A stretch of DNA of 64,000 nt from the NCBI RefSeq assembly GCF_963678635.1, contig NC_087069.1, positions 22,664,360-22,728,359 of the forward strand, in the 5' to 3' direction. The notes under the pieces are model-generated. The model worked only from the letters and a program-made list of their open reading frames with translations, was not told where the DNA came from and did not search any database. Both the position numbers and the translations under genes were made by a program. This document shows, one piece after another, positions 31,810 to 41,723 of the stretch (its first letter is position 1; every line of letters begins with the position of its first letter). The stretch is from Symsagittifera roscoffensis. Taxonomy: Eukaryota; Xenacoelomorpha; Acoela; Convolutidae.

Positions 31810-32304
31810 TTAATCAAAGATCTGACGAGCAGTAGAAGAATTCTGGAGATTCTCTATAGAACGCAGAGCTGGACGAGGTTCCATTGCTGGTGGTTGTTTT
31901 CGAGCAATGTTTTGAGATGTCATTGTTTCTGAGAAACCCTCATCTTCATTTATTGTGATGGGGTTTTCGGCTGATCCTGCTTCCTCCCACGGAAAGAGGG
32001 AGTCGTCGACTGGTTGAGCTACAATTGTTGAGTCAGGAATCTCGGGGTAGTTCATTCCCACATGATCAGAAATTTCCTCCATCATTTGCATTTCTTCAAG
32101 TTGAACCTCTATAGTGGGTACTTGTGTCATATGATGTTCGTTGAAATCCCTTCGCATCACTTCCACCATGTGCCAGACTTGGATTGGGATGTCCATTCGT
32201 GCCAGAAAAACTCCAGAGAATGTTTCTCGCACTTTATTTTGTACTAGATCAGGCAAAAATTCTACAGAGCACGTTAGGTTGCTGGTTTGCACGGAGAAGA
32301 TCAT
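31810..32304 (-). CDS. Unidentified ORF C, unit 1 (164 aa)
   Basis: A complete single frame from ATG at 32302-32304 to TGA/TAA at 31810. N-terminal half with beta-like and hydrophobic stretches (MIFSVQTSNLTCSVEFLPDL, VWHMVEVMRRDF), then an acidic, Met/Glu-rich middle and a Pro/Ala/Arg tail. No domain recognised. Downstream lies TTAAATG and AT-rich sequence suited to a 3' UTR. Unit 2 (36275-36769) keeps the frame open with about six amino-acid differences and a few silent ones, so no strong constraint is evident since the duplication. It is the most gene-like frame in the array. Confidence 0.45.
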   Translation of the reverse strand: MIFSVQTSNLTCSVEFLPDLVQNKVRETFSGVFLARMDIPIQVWHMVEVMRRDFNEHHMTQVPTIEVQLEEMQMMEEISDHVGMNYPEIPDSTIVAQPVDDSLFPWEEAGSAENPITINEDEGFSETMTSQNIARKQPPAMEPRPALRSIENLQNSSTARQIFD

Positions 32305-32439
32305 TTTGAGCAATAAACTGAGTTGAAGAGCGGAAATAAGAAAGAGCTGAGAGAGGGGTAGCTGACGGAAGATAAGTTAAAATAAAAATGATTTTTAGTT
32401 AGGAGTTAGGGGTAACTTCAACACGAATGTGTGGGTTTG

Positions 32440-32630
32440 ACCATCAGAATTGATGTTCATTATTTAGATTGTAGTCGTGTCCAATCAGACTTTAGCTTCT
32501 TTTTATGGAATTTTTGGATAAAAGTCGTGTCCAATCGGAAACCAAGATTCATTTTGGGTATTGTCGTTTCCAATCACAAAAATGTTCTTTTTTGTTCTAA
32601 TTGTTGTATCCAATCAGAGAAATTTTTAAT
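32440..32630 (+). repeat. Four spaced CCAAT motifs, unit 1
   Basis: GTCGTGTCCAATCAG, GTCGTGTCCAATCGG, GTCGTTTCCAATCAC and GTTGTATCCAATCAG at about 32473, 32524, 32563 and 32606, spaced 39 to 51 bp, with degenerate filler between. This looks like an old minisatellite. The CCAAT core matches the NF-Y box. It lies upstream of the minus-strand ORF C. Copy in unit 2 at about 36935-37100. Confidence 0.65.
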
Positions 32631-33101
32631 GACTTAAAACTTCCAACAAAGTAAAATTACACACAAAACCAGTTGCATAAATAAATTACCAAAAGTTGTT
32701 TGCAGTAAAAATATGAAATATTGCTGATATAAGTAACAAAAGAATAGCAAACAAGTAGCATTTCCACAAAATTTATCATGAAGTTAATTGAATTTTTTGT
32801 ATATATTCAATGAGTAGATAGTCAAGTTTTTTGATATTGATGTAGATATGAGAGGATAACTCAAAATTGTTGAATTTTTCAAAGCAAATCTCTGGAAATC
32901 TGATTCCAAACCGAATCAAGCAGGAATTTGAACTTTGAAAATCCTTAAAGAAATGAAGGAATAAGGACTTTGCTGGTGAGTTTTTACAAATTTGGGTATT
33001 GGGTAGGGGATAAAAACAGATTTTGATATAATTTCGTACGATTTTTTTATTAACTTCAAATTCTCAGAATAAACAAAAATTCTTTCCTTGTGAGGTGTAA
33101 T

Positions 33102-33335
33102 TCAGCCGTAAAATTGAAGCTTTGATACGCAATATGTAGGATCAAAAGTAAAAACTTTGATTGAGTAAGCTTCCCTAAACAGACTTTTACTTAGTCGGAG
33201 AACTCTTTTTCGGACAACATAAACGTCCAAAAAATTATGAAAAAAGTAAGAGTCAACATCTGTTTCATCAATAAGATAATCAATACGAGTTTTTTCTTTT
33301 TTCTTGTAAAGTAACTCGAGGAAAATCATATACAC
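33102..33335 (-). pseudogene. ORF D, unit 1 copy (N-terminus disrupted)
   Basis: Same frame as the 81-codon ORFs at 37587-37832 and 40560-40805 (LLYKKKEK, IDETDVDSYFFHNFLDVYVV, FTFDPTYCVSKLQ), but an insertion after the start ATG shifts the first codons. No family recognised. Confidence 0.35.
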
Positions 33336-33508
33336 ATTTGATAGACATTTTTCAAATAATGATTAAAGTTTTTAAAAAATGATAAACAGATCACTTTCAG
33401 AAAACGCTGGATTCTGATTGGTTCATTTCCAACAAACAGTGTCACCAAAAAAACTTTCGATGCTGATTGTTTGATATATATTCAAGTTTTGTTACGTCGA
33501 GCGGAGAA

Positions 33509-33883
33509 ATGTTCAATCAGCTTAGACGAGCAGTTGAACTTAACTTACGAACGAAAGGAGCTGAAAAGATGCCTAGTATTGCAAAGAAACGACTAATTCG
33601 GAAAAAATTCAAGAGTTATTATTTATGTTCCAACCAGAAACTGGCTTCCACACAAACTTTTGATTCAGCGTTTCTGGATAGAATTCGAAAAATTCTAAAC
33701 TTAAAATATGAATCTGATTTGTTCAAGAATATTGATTGCTTTTTTGATTGTCATGGTTCTGTGAATGGTGATTATGTAAGCTTTGTGACAAAAAAATCAA
33801 TTGTCTTCAAATGCGCTCTTAAAATTTACACTGATAAATCTTTTAAAACTAAGCTTTGGTTCAGGAACACTTTTTTCAAATGA
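33509..33883 (+). CDS. Unidentified ORF A, unit 2 (124 aa)
   Basis: Copy of the frame at 29095-29469 with one amino-acid change. Here the splice-acceptor-like sequence seen before unit 1 is absent, because the duplication junction lies 30 bases upstream. If ORF A is an exon, this copy cannot be spliced in the same way. Confidence 0.4.
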   Translation: MFNQLRRAVELNLRTKGAEKMPSIAKKRLIRKKFKSYYLCSNQKLASTQTFDSAFLDRIRKILNLKYESDLFKNIDCFFDCHGSVNGDYVSFVTKKSIVFKCALKIYTDKSFKTKLWFRNTFFK

Positions 33884-33947
33884 TTAAAAAAATCAATTTA
33901 CAATTCAATGGAAGCTTGAAAAAATGTGTAAAAAATCAAAAAATGAG

Positions 33948-34480
33948 TTAATTTTTGAGTTCCTTGTCACTTTCTTCTTCATGTGCCTCACCATGTTTTC
34001 TTCTAAACAGAGCTAAGTTATCCTGTTGAACCTTCAATTTTTCTTTCTTGTACCTTCTATCATGAATTGTTTCAATTTTTCGCCAATCATGTAGGGAAAA
34101 TCTTGAGGGACTGAAACACTTCTTCGGATCTCTGTAGAAGATGTCAAATTCAACCAATTTTCAAAAATCATTTGTAGTAAATGTTCACTTGTAAGCAAAC
34201 GGAAACTATTTCCGTATCCCAGATCCACAAATTTATCAAAATACTTTTCATTTGAATCATACGAAAACCTGTACTTTCTTCTCGAAAGTGACTTAGACAT
34301 AGCCAATTCTTTTCTATATTCTCTAATTCTTCTACTCTCGAGTTCTCTCCATTCCGAAAGATCTATGATAATGTGCTGACTAGCTTGAGAGATTTTAATA
34401 AATTTGAGACTCTTGACAGTTTCGGTGCCAATTTCAAACTGGATGCAGTAACTCGCCTGTTCTATAATGATCGGTTCCAA
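33948..34480 (-). pseudogene. Unidentified ORF B, unit 2, same frameshift
   Basis: Protein-identical to unit 1 across both frames, including the shared break in the A-run after IFENW. Confidence 0.4.
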
Positions 34481-35555
34481 GTTTGAGATAGATTTCTGCT
34501 TCTTCTAAAAATTCTTCTCATGTTCGTAAAATAAACTGAAGTGTAGGAAATTTTCAAAAGAAATGAAATATATTTTTTTCAGCTGTAGATTTTGCTGAAT
34601 TTCTCATTAAAAAACTGAACTCCAAAAATTTTGCAACACTTGGTTGACTTCAATTGTTTATGAACGATTTTGTAAAATAAGAACTTTTTATTGACTAAGG
34701 TTTTTCAAAAGGAAAGAATTTCATTGAAAACTATTCCTATTATTCACAACTTTGGTTGCGTATCTGTGTTTAGATTTAAGAAACAAGCAAAATAACTGAA
34801 TACCACTAGTTTTTTTCATCAACCTCATCACCTTAGAGTTAGTTGTGGAATTCTGATTGGTTAAATTTTAGTGATTATTTCTAGAATTCAAAAGATTGAG
34901 AAAAATCTAGATGTTAATGTGTAATGACTTCTTATAAAATTCAAGGATTTTTTCTGTAGATTCTAAAATCAGAAGACTCTAGAATTTAATCAATAATGAC
35001 GTCAATTTCTCTTGTGGAAATATTCCACAACTTTTACTGTTCTATAAAATTAAAGAGTAATGACGTCATTTTCTAAGGTGGAATTACTTTTTTATTACCT
35101 AAATAATTCAAAAGACGCCTTCTTAGCTCTGTAGAGGAATCAAGTCAGTCCCTCTGAATGGCTTTTTCAAATAATTTTTCTTATGATAATTGAATGTTTG
35201 TTACGAGTATCTTGTCAAAAATATATTTTTTTCTAGTTTGAACAGTTTTTAACATATAAATGTTCATAAATTTTTACGTGTACCTAAAACTCTCTCAAGA
35301 ATTTTTGAAAATGTAAACAAATCTAAAAAATTTTTTGGTAAAATGCACGTTTTTTCTTCGTTTTTTCAAAAATTATGTAAAATTTTAACTTGATTTCTTA
35401 AATTATAAGGCAAAAATCGCTATTCCCTATGTTAATACCTTAGTTTTCAATTGTTTCTGATCAACAGACATGGAAAAATTAGAGGATTAATTTTTGAATA
35501 AAAATTTCATAAAGATTAGCAATTACCTGTTCAAGAAAAATTGTAATGATTTATT

Positions 35556-36034
35556 TCGGCAAGATGGGAAAAGTGTTTCAATTTTTTGAAGCGTATGCAA
35601 AAATTGTTTGACTTTTTTTGTACAAATGCGAAAAGTGTTTCAGTTTTTTGATAAGATGCGAAAGCTGGTTCACTTTTTTTGACAAGATGCGGAAAGTGTT
35701 TAACTTTTTTCCTAGAAATTCGAAAAGTGTTTCAGTTTTTTTGACAGAATGCGAAAAATGCTTCACTTTTTTTGACAAAATCCGAAAAGTGTTTCACTTG
35801 TTTCCTACAAAGTGCGAAAAGTGTTTCAATATTTTTGACAATATGCGAAAAGGGTTTCACTTTTTTTGAGAAAACGTCAAAATTGTTTCAACTTTTCTAC
35901 AAAGTGCGAAAAAAGTTTCAATTTTTTTGACAATATGCAAAAAGTGTTTCACTTTTTTGAGAAAATGCGAAAAGTGTTTCAATTTTTCTTCAAAGTGCGA
36001 AAAGTAGTTGAGTTTTTTTCGTCAAGATGCAAAA
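35556..36034. repeat. 30-bp minisatellite, unit 2
   Basis: Copy of 31093-31572 with the same unit order and scattered substitutions, so the array was copied whole and has not visibly expanded since. Confidence 0.9.
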
Positions 36035-36274
36035 ACTATCAGGTATTTTTCACTTGTGTACAATTTTTTTAGTGTTTTTCCGAATATGTGTGCAAAAAAT
36101 ATTCGAGTTTCTTAACATATGTGCGAGTTCGGAGCACTAAATTAAGTTCTTAATTGTTTTTCAATGGTTTACCCTGAGCCTCTCATTTATTTTCATAATA
36201 AATTTGAAATTGAAGAAATTAATTAATTACAGAAAACGAAGTCAATACCAAACAACAATTATTTACAAAAACAT

Positions 36275-36769
36275 TTAATCAAAGATCTGACGAGCAGCAG
36301 AAGAGTTCTGGAGGTTCTCTATAGAACGCAGAGCTGGACGAGGTTCCATTGCTGGTGGTTGTTTTCGAGCAATGTTTTGAGATGTCATTGCTTCTGAGAA
36401 ACCCTCATCTTCATTTATTGTGATGAGGTTTTCGGCTGATCCTGCTTCCTCCCACGGAAAGAGGGAGTCGTCGACTGGTTGAGCTACAATTGTTGAGTCA
36501 GAAATCTCGGGGTAGTTCATTCCCACATGATCAGAAATTTCCTCCATCATTTGCATTTCTTCAAGTTGGTCCTCTATAGTGGGTACTTGTGTCATATGAT
36601 GTTCGTTGAAATCCCTTCGCATCACTTCCACCATGTGCCAGACTTGGATTGGGATGTCCATTCGTGCCAGAAAAACTCCAGAGAATGTTTCTCGCACTTT
36701 AATTTGTACTAGATCAGGCAAAAATTCTACAGAGCACGTTAGGTTGCTGGTTTGCACGGAGAAGATCAT
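36275..36769 (-). CDS. Unidentified ORF C, unit 2 (164 aa)
   Basis: Copy of 31810-32304, intact from ATG to stop. Differences include Asn/Ile, Val/Asp, Pro/Ser, Pro/Leu and two Thr/Ala changes. Function unknown. Confidence 0.45.
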   Translation of the reverse strand: MIFSVQTSNLTCSVEFLPDLVQIKVRETFSGVFLARMDIPIQVWHMVEVMRRDFNEHHMTQVPTIEDQLEEMQMMEEISDHVGMNYPEISDSTIVAQPVDDSLFPWEEAGSAENLITINEDEGFSEAMTSQNIARKQPPAMEPRPALRSIENLQNSSAARQIFD

Positions 36770-37586
36770 TTTGAGCAATAAACTGAGTTGAAGAGCGGAA
36801 ATAAGAAAGAGCTGAGAGAGGGGTAGCTGACGGAAGATAAGTTGAAATTAAGGTATTTAGAGCTGAGAGAGGAGGTAGTTGACGGTAGTTAAGTTAAAAT
36901 AAAAATGATTTTTAGTTCAGAATTGATGTTCATTATTTAGTTTGTAGTCGTGTCCAATCAGATTTTAGCTTCTTTTTATGGAATTTTTGGATAAAAGTCG
37001 TGTCCAATCGGAAACCAAGCTTCATTTTGGGTATTGTCGTTTCCAATCACAAAAATGTTCTTTTTTGTTCTAATTGTTGTATCCAATCAGAGAAATTTTT
37101 AATGACTTAAAACTTCCAACAAAGTAAAATTACACACAAAACCAAGTGCATAAATAAATTACCAAAAGTTGTTTGCAGTAAAAATATGAAATATTGCTGA
37201 TATAAGTAACAAAACAATAGCAAACAAGTAGCATTTCCACAAAATTTATCATGAAGTTAATTGAATTTTTTGTATATATTCAATGAGTAGATAGTCAAGT
37301 TTTTTGATATTGATGTAGATATGAGAGGATAACTCAAAATTGTTGAATTTTTCAAAGCAAATCTCTGGAAATCTGATTCCAAACCGAATCAAGCAGGAAT
37401 TTGAACTTTGAAAATCCTTAAAGAAATGAAGGAATAAAGAACTTTGCTGGTGAGTTTTTACAAATTTGGGTATTGGGTAGGGGATAAAAACAGATTTTCG
37501 TACGATTTTCGTATAATATCGTACGATTTTTTTATTAACTTCAAATTCTCAGAATAAACAAAAATTCTTTCCTTGTGAGGTGTAAT

Positions 37587-37832
37587 TCAGCCGTAAAATT
37601 GAAGCTTTGATACGCAATATGTAGGATCAAAAGTAAAAACTTTGATTGAGTAAGCTTCCCTAAACAGACCTTTACTTAGTCGGAGAACTCTATTTCGGAC
37701 AACATAAATGTCCAAACAATTATGAAAAAAGTAAGAGTCAACATCTGTTTCATCAATAAGAAAATCAATACGAATTTTTTCTTTTTTCTTGTAAAGTAAC
37801 TCGAGGAAAATCATATGTTTTTTGATAGACAT
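37587..37832 (-). CDS. Unidentified ORF D (81 aa)
   Basis: ATG at 37830-37832, 81 codons. Sequence includes LLYKKKEKIRIDFLIDET and a FTFDPTYCVSKLQ end. A near-copy is intact at 40560-40805 and a disrupted one is at 33102-33335. On the same strand just downstream, another open frame is best preserved at 40215-40517. The two may be exons of one decayed gene. Family unknown. Confidence 0.4.
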   Translation of the reverse strand: MSIKKHMIFLELLYKKKEKIRIDFLIDETDVDSYFFHNCLDIYVVRNRVLRLSKGLFREAYSIKVFTFDPTYCVSKLQFYG

Positions 37833-37904
37833 TTTTCAAATAATGATTAAAGTTTTTAAAAAATGATAAACAGATCACTTTCAGAAAACGCTGGATTCTG
37901 ATTG

Positions 37905-38115
37905 GTTCATTTCCAACAAACAGTGTCACCAAAAAAACTTTCGATGCTGATTGTTTGTTATCAAACTCGTTGAAAAATTCATGAGAAATAGAACTCAGTT
38001 TTGATTGGTTGACATTAACTTTACTGAAATCTCCATGGCCATTGAATCTCGAGTCTGATTGGTTGTTATCAGAAAAGATAAATACTTTCTATTAATGAAT
38101 GCTCGTTTCTGGTTG
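37905..38115 (+). repeat. Spaced ATTGGTT motifs
   Basis: CTGATTGGTTCATT, TTGATTGGTTGACATT, CTGATTGGTTGTTATC and CTGGTTGGTTGAAAG occur at about 37908, 38005, 38058 and 38110. The same series is at about 40870-41090 and, inverted, at about 26640-26870. The core is an inverted CCAAT box. Confidence 0.65.
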
Positions 38116-38548
38116 GTTGAAAGCATAACTTTTGAAAACTCCATGATTAGATTGGATGATTTTTATTTCAGCTAGGCTAAGCAGCCTATTTATTCTGATT
38201 TTCTTTCACGTTAAAAACAATTGTTTAAAATTTTATTTATTAGCTTTTATTAGTTCTTATTAGCTTTTAATCATTTTTTGAGGCTATTCAATTTTTTATT
38301 TTCTGAAATTTCGGGACATTGTAAATCTCCCATTTTTTTTTCTAATTATTGAGATGCCGTCACTGAATAGAAACGAAAAAATTGTATAAATTTGAATGTG
38401 GCAGAGAATAGCAGCGAGTAACTTACTGATCATATCAAAAAGAAGCATTGTCAACTTATTGTTAAATTATGTGCTCAGCAGTCTCAAAACACACTCCAAG
38501 AGAAGAAAAAATTGATATATTTTTAATAAAATCATAGTAGAAAATAAT

Positions 38549-38752
38549 TTGAATGATAATTTTTCACTGAATCTTAAAAGTCTATACACTAAATTTGGAA
38601 AATTTCCAGTAAAAATTTACAACTTTTTCATCACAATTCATGTTCTGTCAAATTCAAAGGTTCTGATTGATGATAAAACCAGCAACAACCGCGTTCAAAT
38701 TGTCTTGAAACTTTCAATAGAAATCGATCCGAAAATCTTTAATCTACTGTAA
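38549..38752 (+). CDS. 67-codon conserved open frame, copy 2 (possible exon)
   Basis: First codon TTG, with stops just upstream, ending IDPKIFNLL then TAA. Aligns without gaps with copies 1 and 3. No domain recognised. Confidence 0.3.
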   Translation: MNDNFSLNLKSLYTKFGKFPVKIYNFFITIHVLSNSKVLIDDKTSNNRVQIVLKLSIEIDPKIFNLL

Positions 38753-39420
38753 AAGTTCCATTGGTTGCCAGCTTGCGGGGATTTTGTTACAATAAATTTC
38801 TAGTAAAAGTGAATCACATACGCTAATGAGTGATTAAGTATTTGATGAAACACAATAAAAAACTGGATATTTATAAATCATCGATTAATTGAAAGGTTTT
38901 ACCTAATAACTATTTTAAGGTTTTCCTTGCTTGGTGCTTGTAAAAGTAGTCATAGAGTAGTGCGTAGCAGATATGGGGGATTGATTTACTAAGAATTATG
39001 GTTTTAATTTGCTTTTTTTTCAAAGATTCAGAAAAGAAATTGATAACTGACCTGGATAATGTATGTTTTGCTTACATTTGAAATTTTCAAAACAATAATA
39101 TACATCATTCTCAACCAAAAATTTACTTCAAAATAGAAATTCAGAGTTGAAACAGCAACATACAGTTATAGGTCGACAAAGTAATTTGAAGTTTTTCTAA
39201 AAAGGATTTATGGTATTCAATCTGCTTCGGATTAATGAACGTTCGTTGAAATGATACATTTTCCCCTCTAAAACTCAATTTTCAAAGAAAACTTTGTTCG
39301 AATTTGATTAAGTTGGAAGATGGTAGATGAAGCAAAAACTGAGAAAAAATCAAATTGTGATAGAACCTCAATTTAATTCATTAGGAGTTTAGAGATTTTT
39401 TTGAAATTAAAATTTAACTT

Positions 39421-39642
39421 GTGAATTACATCTCGAGAAAAAATCCAAGAAAAAAGTTTAATGTTTGGAAAACTTTTTATCATTTGATATACTTGGTTAA
39501 ATTATATGAAAATCCAAATTTTTCGAATTTCAATCTTTTGGATAAAAAAAAATTTGATCTAGAAAGATTTTTAGAGAAATCAAAATGGAGCCTGCTGAAT
39601 AATTCTAAACAAACTAATGCTTTAGCAGAACCAGGTGTATGA
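39421..39642 (+). CDS. 73-codon open frame, possible exon remnant
   Basis: Reads YISRKNPRKKFNVWKTFYHL... to a stop near 39642. The second unit (about 42390-42600) carries the same sequence with a one-base loss in the A-run, which breaks the frame. Unknown, probably decayed. Confidence 0.25.
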   Translation: MNYISRKNPRKKFNVWKTFYHLIYLVKLYENPNFSNFNLLDKKKFDLERFLEKSKWSLLNNSKQTNALAEPGV

Positions 39643-40214
39643 TCTCTTAATTTTATGAATTTTAACAGGAAAAACTTCAACTAGACACACAGTAAAAATT
39701 TAGTTCTGTTTAGCTTCAAACTTTTTTTCAATTAGAAAATTACGTTGAATTATAGAGTTTTTGCTTAATAAAGTTCGCAAAATTATTCAATTATTTTAGT
39801 TTGCACCCACCATGATTTCGTTTCCTGAATTGATGTTTTCGAGAACAGATATTTTAGATGTTATAAATGTTGCAGAAATATGGAACTAAGTTAGCTTGCG
39901 TATTTCTACTTCCAAAGGTTTTGCAGATTATAAACCAAAGAACTACTTTAAATTTATTCTAAGAAATCAACGTAAAAATACACCTTTATATTCTCAAGTT
40001 ATACTTGCGCTTTCGAATGCTTAAAATAGCAGCAATTCTTTCTCACTTCGACTTTTTTGAGAAAACTTCCGAAAAAATTAAGAACACAAAGCGAATTACA
40101 AACTATTTTGCAAGATTTTGTAAATTACCAAAAGTTGTTTGCAGTAAAAATATGAAATATTGCTGATATAAGTAACAAAAGAATAGCAAACAAGTAGCAT
40201 TTCCACAAAATTTA

Positions 40215-40517
40215 TCATGAAATTAATTGAATTTTTTGTATATAATCAATTAGAAATTGTTGATTTTTGAGTAGATAGTCAAGTTTTTTGATATTGATGT
40301 AGATATGAGAGGATAATTCAAAATTGTTGAATTTTTCAAAGCAAATCTCTGAAAATCTGATTCCAAACCGAATCAAGCAGGAATTTGAACTTTGAAAATC
40401 CTTAAAGAAATGAAGGAATAAAGAACTTTGCTGGGGAGTTTTTACAAATATGGGTATTGGGTAGGGGATAAAAATAGATTTTGATAAAATATCGTACAAT
40501 TTTTTTATTAACTTCAA
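40215..40517 (-). CDS. Open frame downstream of ORF D (possible exon)
   Basis: A 100-codon frame with LFLHFFKDFQSSNSCLIRFG and IYINIKKLDYLL. Related sequence follows ORF D in the other units (about 32770-33060 and 37255-37500), slightly altered. Not recognised. Confidence 0.3.
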   Translation of the reverse strand: MKLIKKLYDILSKSIFIPYPIPIFVKTPQQSSLFLHFFKDFQSSNSCLIRFGIRFSEICFEKFNNFELSSHIYINIKKLDYLLKNQQFLIDYIQKIQLIS

Positions 40518-40559
40518 ATTCTCAGACTAAACAAAAATTCTTTCCTTGTGAGGTGTAAT

Positions 40560-40805
40560 TCAGCCGTAAGTTTGAAGCTTTGATACGCAATATGTAGGAT
40601 CAAAAGTAAAAACTTTGATTGAGTAAGCTTCCCTAAACAGACCTTTACTTAGTCGGAGAACTCTATTTCGGACAACATAAACGTCCAAAAAATTATGAAA
40701 AAAGTAAGAGTCAACATCTGTTTCATCAATAAGAAAATCAATACGAATTTTTTTTTTTTTCTTGTAAAGTAACTCGAGTAAAATCATATATTTTTTGAAA
40801 GACAT
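40560..40805 (-). CDS. Unidentified ORF D, third copy (81 aa)
   Basis: ATG at 40803-40805, intact 81 codons with about eight differences from the 37587-37832 copy. Function unknown. Confidence 0.4.
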   Translation of the reverse strand: MSFKKYMILLELLYKKKKKIRIDFLIDETDVDSYFFHNFLDVYVVRNRVLRLSKGLFREAYSIKVFTFDPTYCVSKLQTYG

Positions 40806-41519
40806 TTTTCAAATAATGATTAAAGCTTTTAAAAAATGATAAACAGATCACTTTCAGAAAATGCTGGATTCTGATTGGTTCATTTCCAACAAACAGTGTT
40901 ACCAAAAAAACTTTCGATGCTGATTTTTTGATATCAAACTCGTTGAAAAATTCATGAGAAGTAGAACTCAGTTTTGATTGGTTGACATTAAATGTACTGA
41001 AAACTACATGACCATTGAATCTCGAGTCTGATTGGTTGATATCAGAAAACATAAAAACTTTCTTATAATGAATGCTCATTTCTGGTTGGTTGATAGCATA
41101 ACTTTTGAAAACTCAATGGTTAGATTGGATGATTTTTCTTTCAGCTAGGCTAAGCAGCCTCTTTATTCTGATTTTCTTTCACGTTAAAAACAATTGTTTA
41201 AAAATTTATTTTTTAGCTTTTATTAGTTTTTATTAGCTTTTGTTTTTTTTTGAGGCTATTCAACTTTTCATACTCTGAAATTTCGGGATATTGTAAATCT
41301 CCCATTTTTTTTCTAATTATTGAGATGCCGTCACTGAATAGAAACGAAAAAAACTGTATAAATTGAATGTGGCAGAGAATAGCAGCGAGTAACTTACTGA
41401 TCATATCAAGAAGAAGCATTGTCAACTTAATGTTAAATTATGGGCTCAGCAGTCTCAAAACACACTCCAAGAGAAGAAAAAAATGATATATTTTTAATAA
41501 AATCATAGTAGAAAATACT

Positions 41520-41723
41520 TTGAATGATAATTTTTTACTGAATCTTAAAAATCTATACACTAAATTTGGAAAATTTCCAGTAAAAATTTATAACTTTTTC
41601 ATCACTATTCTTGTTCTGTCAAATTCAAAGCTTCTGATTGATGATAAAACCAGCAACAACCGTGTTCAAATTGTCTTGAAACTTTCAATAGAAATCGATC
41701 CGAAAATCTTTAATCTACTGTAA
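41520..41723 (+). CDS. 67-codon conserved open frame, copy 3 (possible exon)
   Basis: Same length and ending as the copies at 26025 and 38549, starts with TTG. Unidentified. Confidence 0.3.
   Translation: MNDNFLLNLKNLYTKFGKFPVKIYNFFITILVLSNSKLLIDDKTSNNRVQIVLKLSIEIDPKIFNLL

Larger units (their letters stand above)
29065..33478. repeat. 4.4-kb tandem duplication, unit 1
   Basis: Nearly identical to 33479-37957 at a constant offset of 4,414 bases at the left end. Starts at TATTCAAGTTTTGTTACG. Contains open frames A (29095-29469), B (29534-30066), C (31810-32304) and D (33102-33335), the 30-bp minisatellite and a CCAAT cluster. Differences from unit 2 are scattered substitutions and a few indels, including a 59-bp absence near 30126. 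Head-to-tail junction at about 33478. Confidence 0.95.
33479..37957. repeat. 4.4-kb tandem duplication, unit 2
   Basis: Second copy of 29065-33478. Holds ORFs A (33509-33883), B (33948-34480), C (36275-36769) and D (37587-37832) and the 30-bp minisatellite. Extra sequence near 34545-34603 (59 bp, bounded by CTGA) is missing from unit 1, and the region 36840-36920 also differs. Its right end continues without a break into the 38-kb repeat, so it is the parental end and the junction at 33478 is the derived one. Confidence 0.95.
37155..40125. repeat. 2.97-kb tandem duplication, unit 1
   Basis: Matches 40131-43082 at an offset of about 2,971-2,976 bases. Starts at TAAATTACCAAAAGTTG and ends at TATTTTGCAAGA, with a 5-base filler before unit 2. 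Its first 0.8 kb is also the last part of the 4.4-kb unit, so the two duplications overlap. Contains ORF D, the CCAAT/ATTGG series (37905-38115), the 67-codon frame (38549-38752) and a 73-codon frame (39421-39642). Confidence 0.93.
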
